This document shows, one piece after another, positions 30,599 to 32,165 of a stretch of DNA of 32,165 nucleotides. Position 1 is the stretch's first letter, and every line of letters begins with the position of its first letter. The DNA lies in the NCBI GenBank assembly GCA_023246055.1, contig JAHFJD010000007.1:1-32165 (forward strand), given 5' to 3'. Position numbers and translations under genes: made by a program. Under the pieces are notes generated by a model. The model ran no database searches and was not told the origin of the DNA. It saw nothing but the letters and a program-made list of their open reading frames with translations. The stretch is from Candidatus Doudnabacteria bacterium. Its GTDB lineage: Bacteria > Patescibacteriota > Doudnabacteria > UBA920 > 2-01-FULL-46-14.

Positions 30599-31904
30599 GG
30601 CTAAAAAAATACATATTGTGGGGATTGGCGGAATCGGCATCTCTGCACTGGCCCGAGTTTTGGAAGCACAGGGCGCAGTAGTTTCTGGTTCTGACCTTGA
30701 AACTGGCGGGCATAAGGCCGAGAATGTTCCGACTGACGCGGATTTGCTAATTTATTCCGCTGCAGTTCCGGAAAATAATTCTGAACGAGCCAGAGCCCGC
30801 GAACTGGGGATAAAGACAATATCCTATCCCGAGGCGTTGGGTGAATTTTGTAGTGGCAAGAAAGTCATTGCAGTTGCTGGTACTAACGGCAAAACCACAA
30901 CCACAGCCATGATTGGCTGGATTCTCGAACAAGCCGGCATGGATCCGACTGTGGTAGTCGGAAGCAAAGTTTTAGCGTGGGATGCAAACGCTCGCGTGGG
31001 ACAGGGCCAGTGGGTTGTTTTGGAGGCTGATGAGTACCGCCGCGCTTTTTTGAATTATCAACCCGATATCGCTGTTATCACCAATATTGCCGCGGATCAT
31101 TTGGATTATTATAAGGACATTGAAGATATAAAAGGTGCTTTTGCGGAATTTGTCGGAAACATCAAACCAGGCGGGACATTTGTTTACAATATGGATGATG
31201 AGAATACTAGAGAACTCCCCCCATCCCCCTCTTTAAGCAAAGAGGGGGAGTCTCCCTTTCTTTTACAAAGAGAGGGCAGGGGTGAGTTCGGAGTTATCGA
31301 GATGGTCGGTTTCTCAAGCGGTAATAATTTCAAATTACAAATTCCAGGACGATACAATCAATCCAATGCTGCGGCAGGAGCTACGGTTTGCCGAATTCTG
31401 GGGATTCCTCAAACGATCGTCGCCTCCGCTCTCGAGTCATTTTCCGGCACCTCCAGGAGATTTGAAAAAGTGGGGCGGCTTGGCCGCACCGAAATTATTT
31501 CCGATTACGCGCATCACCCGGACGCGGTTAGAGTGACGATGCAAACTGCCCGGGAATTGTACGGGGGCAAAGTCTTGGCTGTGTTCCAACCGCATCAGCA
31601 TAATCGTACAAAAAAATTGTTTCACGAATTTGTCCGCGCCTTCTGTTCGAGTACGGTTGAGAATTTTATTATTTGTGAAATTTTCGATGTTGCGGGACGG
31701 GAAGACTTGGGCGACCAAGATATCAGCTCGCAGGACCTCGTTCGAGAGATTCAGAAATGCGGCAAACACGCTTCATACGCCAAAGATTTATCTGACTGCG
31801 AAACTCAAATCCGCGCCATTGCCGCAAAATTTGACGCCATAATAATCATGGGCGCGGGCGACATTTATAAAGTGGCTAGTAAGCTAGTAAGCAGTAAGCA
31901 GTAA
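30585..31904 (+). CDS. murC: UDP-N-acetylmuramate--alanine ligase
   Basis: 439 aa Mur ligase that adds L-Ala to UDP-MurNAc. N-terminal GIGGIGISALARVL, ATP loop AGTNGKTTTTAMIGW, the LEADEYRRAFLNYQP and VITNIAADHLDYY motifs, GRYNQSNAAAGATVC, and SDYAHHPDAVRVT / FQPHQHNRTKKL in the C-terminal domain. A palindromic repeat (31215-31286) adds about 24 residues (LPPSPSLSKEGESP...) in the central domain, and the tail SKLVSSKQ is encoded by AGTAAGC heptamers. Overlaps the GDPD gene by 14 nt. Confidence 0.95.
   Translation: MNIDKAKKIHIVGIGGIGISALARVLEAQGAVVSGSDLETGGHKAENVPTDADLLIYSAAVPENNSERARARELGIKTISYPEALGEFCSGKKVIAVAGTNGKTTTTAMIGWILEQAGMDPTVVVGSKVLAWDANARVGQGQWVVLEADEYRRAFLNYQPDIAVITNIAADHLDYYKDIEDIKGAFAEFVGNIKPGGTFVYNMDDENTRELPPSPSLSKEGESPFLLQREGRGEFGVIEMVGFSSGNNFKLQIPGRYNQSNAAAGATVCRILGIPQTIVASALESFSGTSRRFEKVGRLGRTEIISDYAHHPDAVRVTMQTARELYGGKVLAVFQPHQHNRTKKLFHEFVRAFCSSTVENFIICEIFDVAGREDLGDQDISSQDLVREIQKCGKHASYAKDLSDCETQIRAIAAKFDAIIIMGAGDIYKVASKLVSSKQ
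31215..31286. repeat. C/G-rich palindromic repeat inside murC
   Basis: TCCCCCTCTTT (31224-31234) pairs with AAGAGGGGGA (31240-31249), with a second weaker C/T...A/G pair to 31286. Translated in frame. Confidence 0.8.
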
Positions 31905-31920
31905 GCAGTAAGCAGTAAGC
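31878..31920 (+). repeat. AGTAAGC heptamer repeat at the murC stop
   Basis: Six AGTAAGC units, five of them in direct succession (31886-31920), crossing the murC stop codon (TAA at 31902-31904 within a unit) and ending 4 nt before the murB ATG. Any unit gain or loss would change the MurC C-terminus and the intergenic distance. Confidence 0.9.
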
Positions 31921-31924
31921 GCCA

Positions 31925-32165
31925 ATGCAGGTCAAAAAAAATTACAAACTCAAAAAATTCACCACCATGGCAATCGGGGGGCCGGCCAGCTACTTTGTAA
32001 CGGCCAAAACCGAGAGGGACCTAGAGCAGGCTTTGGAGTTTGCCAGAAAAAGTAGATTGCCTTGGTATGTGGTGGGGGAGGGGTCAAATCTGATCGTGAG
32101 TGACAAGGGGTATCGGGGAGTCATAATTCAATGTCAAATTTTAAATGTCAAATTTCAAAAGAATA
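31925..32165 (+). CDS. murB: UDP-N-acetylenolpyruvoylglucosamine reductase, 5' part
   Basis: 80 codons to the right edge, still open. KKFTTMAIGGPASYFVTAKT and VVGEGSNLIVSDKGYRGVII are the MurB FAD-binding N-terminus. It supplies the substrate chemistry for MurC by reducing enolpyruvyl-UDP-GlcNAc. The last codons (CQILNVKFQKN) come from AAATGTCAAATTT-type repeats like those in the third GT4 gene, so the repeat either sits in the protein or breaks it just beyond the window. No Shine-Dalgarno is visible; the AGTAAGC repeat precedes the ATG. Confidence 0.92.
   Translation, partial: MQVKKNYKLKKFTTMAIGGPASYFVTAKTERDLEQALEFARKSRLPWYVVGEGSNLIVSDKGYRGVIIQCQILNVKFQKN

Noticed and set aside
31878-31920. 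CRISPR-like direct repeats
   Set aside because: Units are 7 bp without spacers; this is a simple tandem repeat, not an array.

Overview
The window looks like chromosomal DNA from a Patescibacteria / Candidate Phyla Radiation bacterium, probably of the Parcubacteria type. This rests on the gene set: a large one-TM type IV coupling-like ATPase beside small lineage-restricted proteins, a compact RNase P RNA, many tiny membrane proteins, and dense palindromic repeats inside genes. TGA is used as a normal stop (dnaX, rplU's neighbours, dnaB), so a UGA-recoding lineage is not indicated. No phage, IS transposase or CRISPR array is visible.

Layout. 1-1694 (+): 3' end of a WecA/MraY-type glycosylphosphotransferase, a DUF192 protein and rplU. 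1773-7589 (-): a membrane protein, recR (frameshifted), dnaB, cysS, a CDP-alcohol phosphatidyltransferase and a CorA-like transporter. 7661-16568 (+): a three-gene unit ending in the 836-aa coupling-like ATPase, a conserved hypothetical, a 160-bp MITE-like palindrome, a GtrA-like protein, a cyanophycin-synthetase-like ATP-grasp enzyme, a PP2C phosphatase, dnaX and a YkuK-like protein. 16569-18740 (mostly -): a 40-bp perfect palindrome, several tiny genes, a DM13 protein with a second MITE copy over its start, and a possible small RNA with a CCUCCU loop. 18742-22002 (+): tRNA-Gln, two small membrane proteins, a ~170-nt structured element before a type II glutamine synthetase, an FNR-like reductase and rnpB. 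22057-22765 (-): a frameshifted membrane protein. 22854-32165 (+): an envelope cluster with a sugar-phosphate transferase, three GT4 glycosyltransferases, murG, a patatin, a GDPD, murC and the start of murB.

How the parts fit. The two ends of the window make cell-surface glycan and peptidoglycan; the centre carries replication (dnaB, dnaX), translation (rplU, cysS, tRNA-Gln, rnpB) and nitrogen functions. Two initiation modes appear to coexist. Some genes have good Shine-Dalgarno sites. Others (rplU, cysS, the PP2C gene, the FNR gene, the sugar transferase and possibly the ATP-grasp gene) have a -10 box only 6-7 nt before the start codon, which predicts leaderless mRNAs.

The most unusual theme is the repeats. 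Several families of short palindromes and low-complexity repeats sit in frame in recR, cysS, rplU, dnaX, three glycosyltransferases, the patatin, murC and murB, and also in rnpB. At three gene junctions they appear to supply the Shine-Dalgarno sequence of the next gene. All function calls are from reading the sequence; no database search was run.
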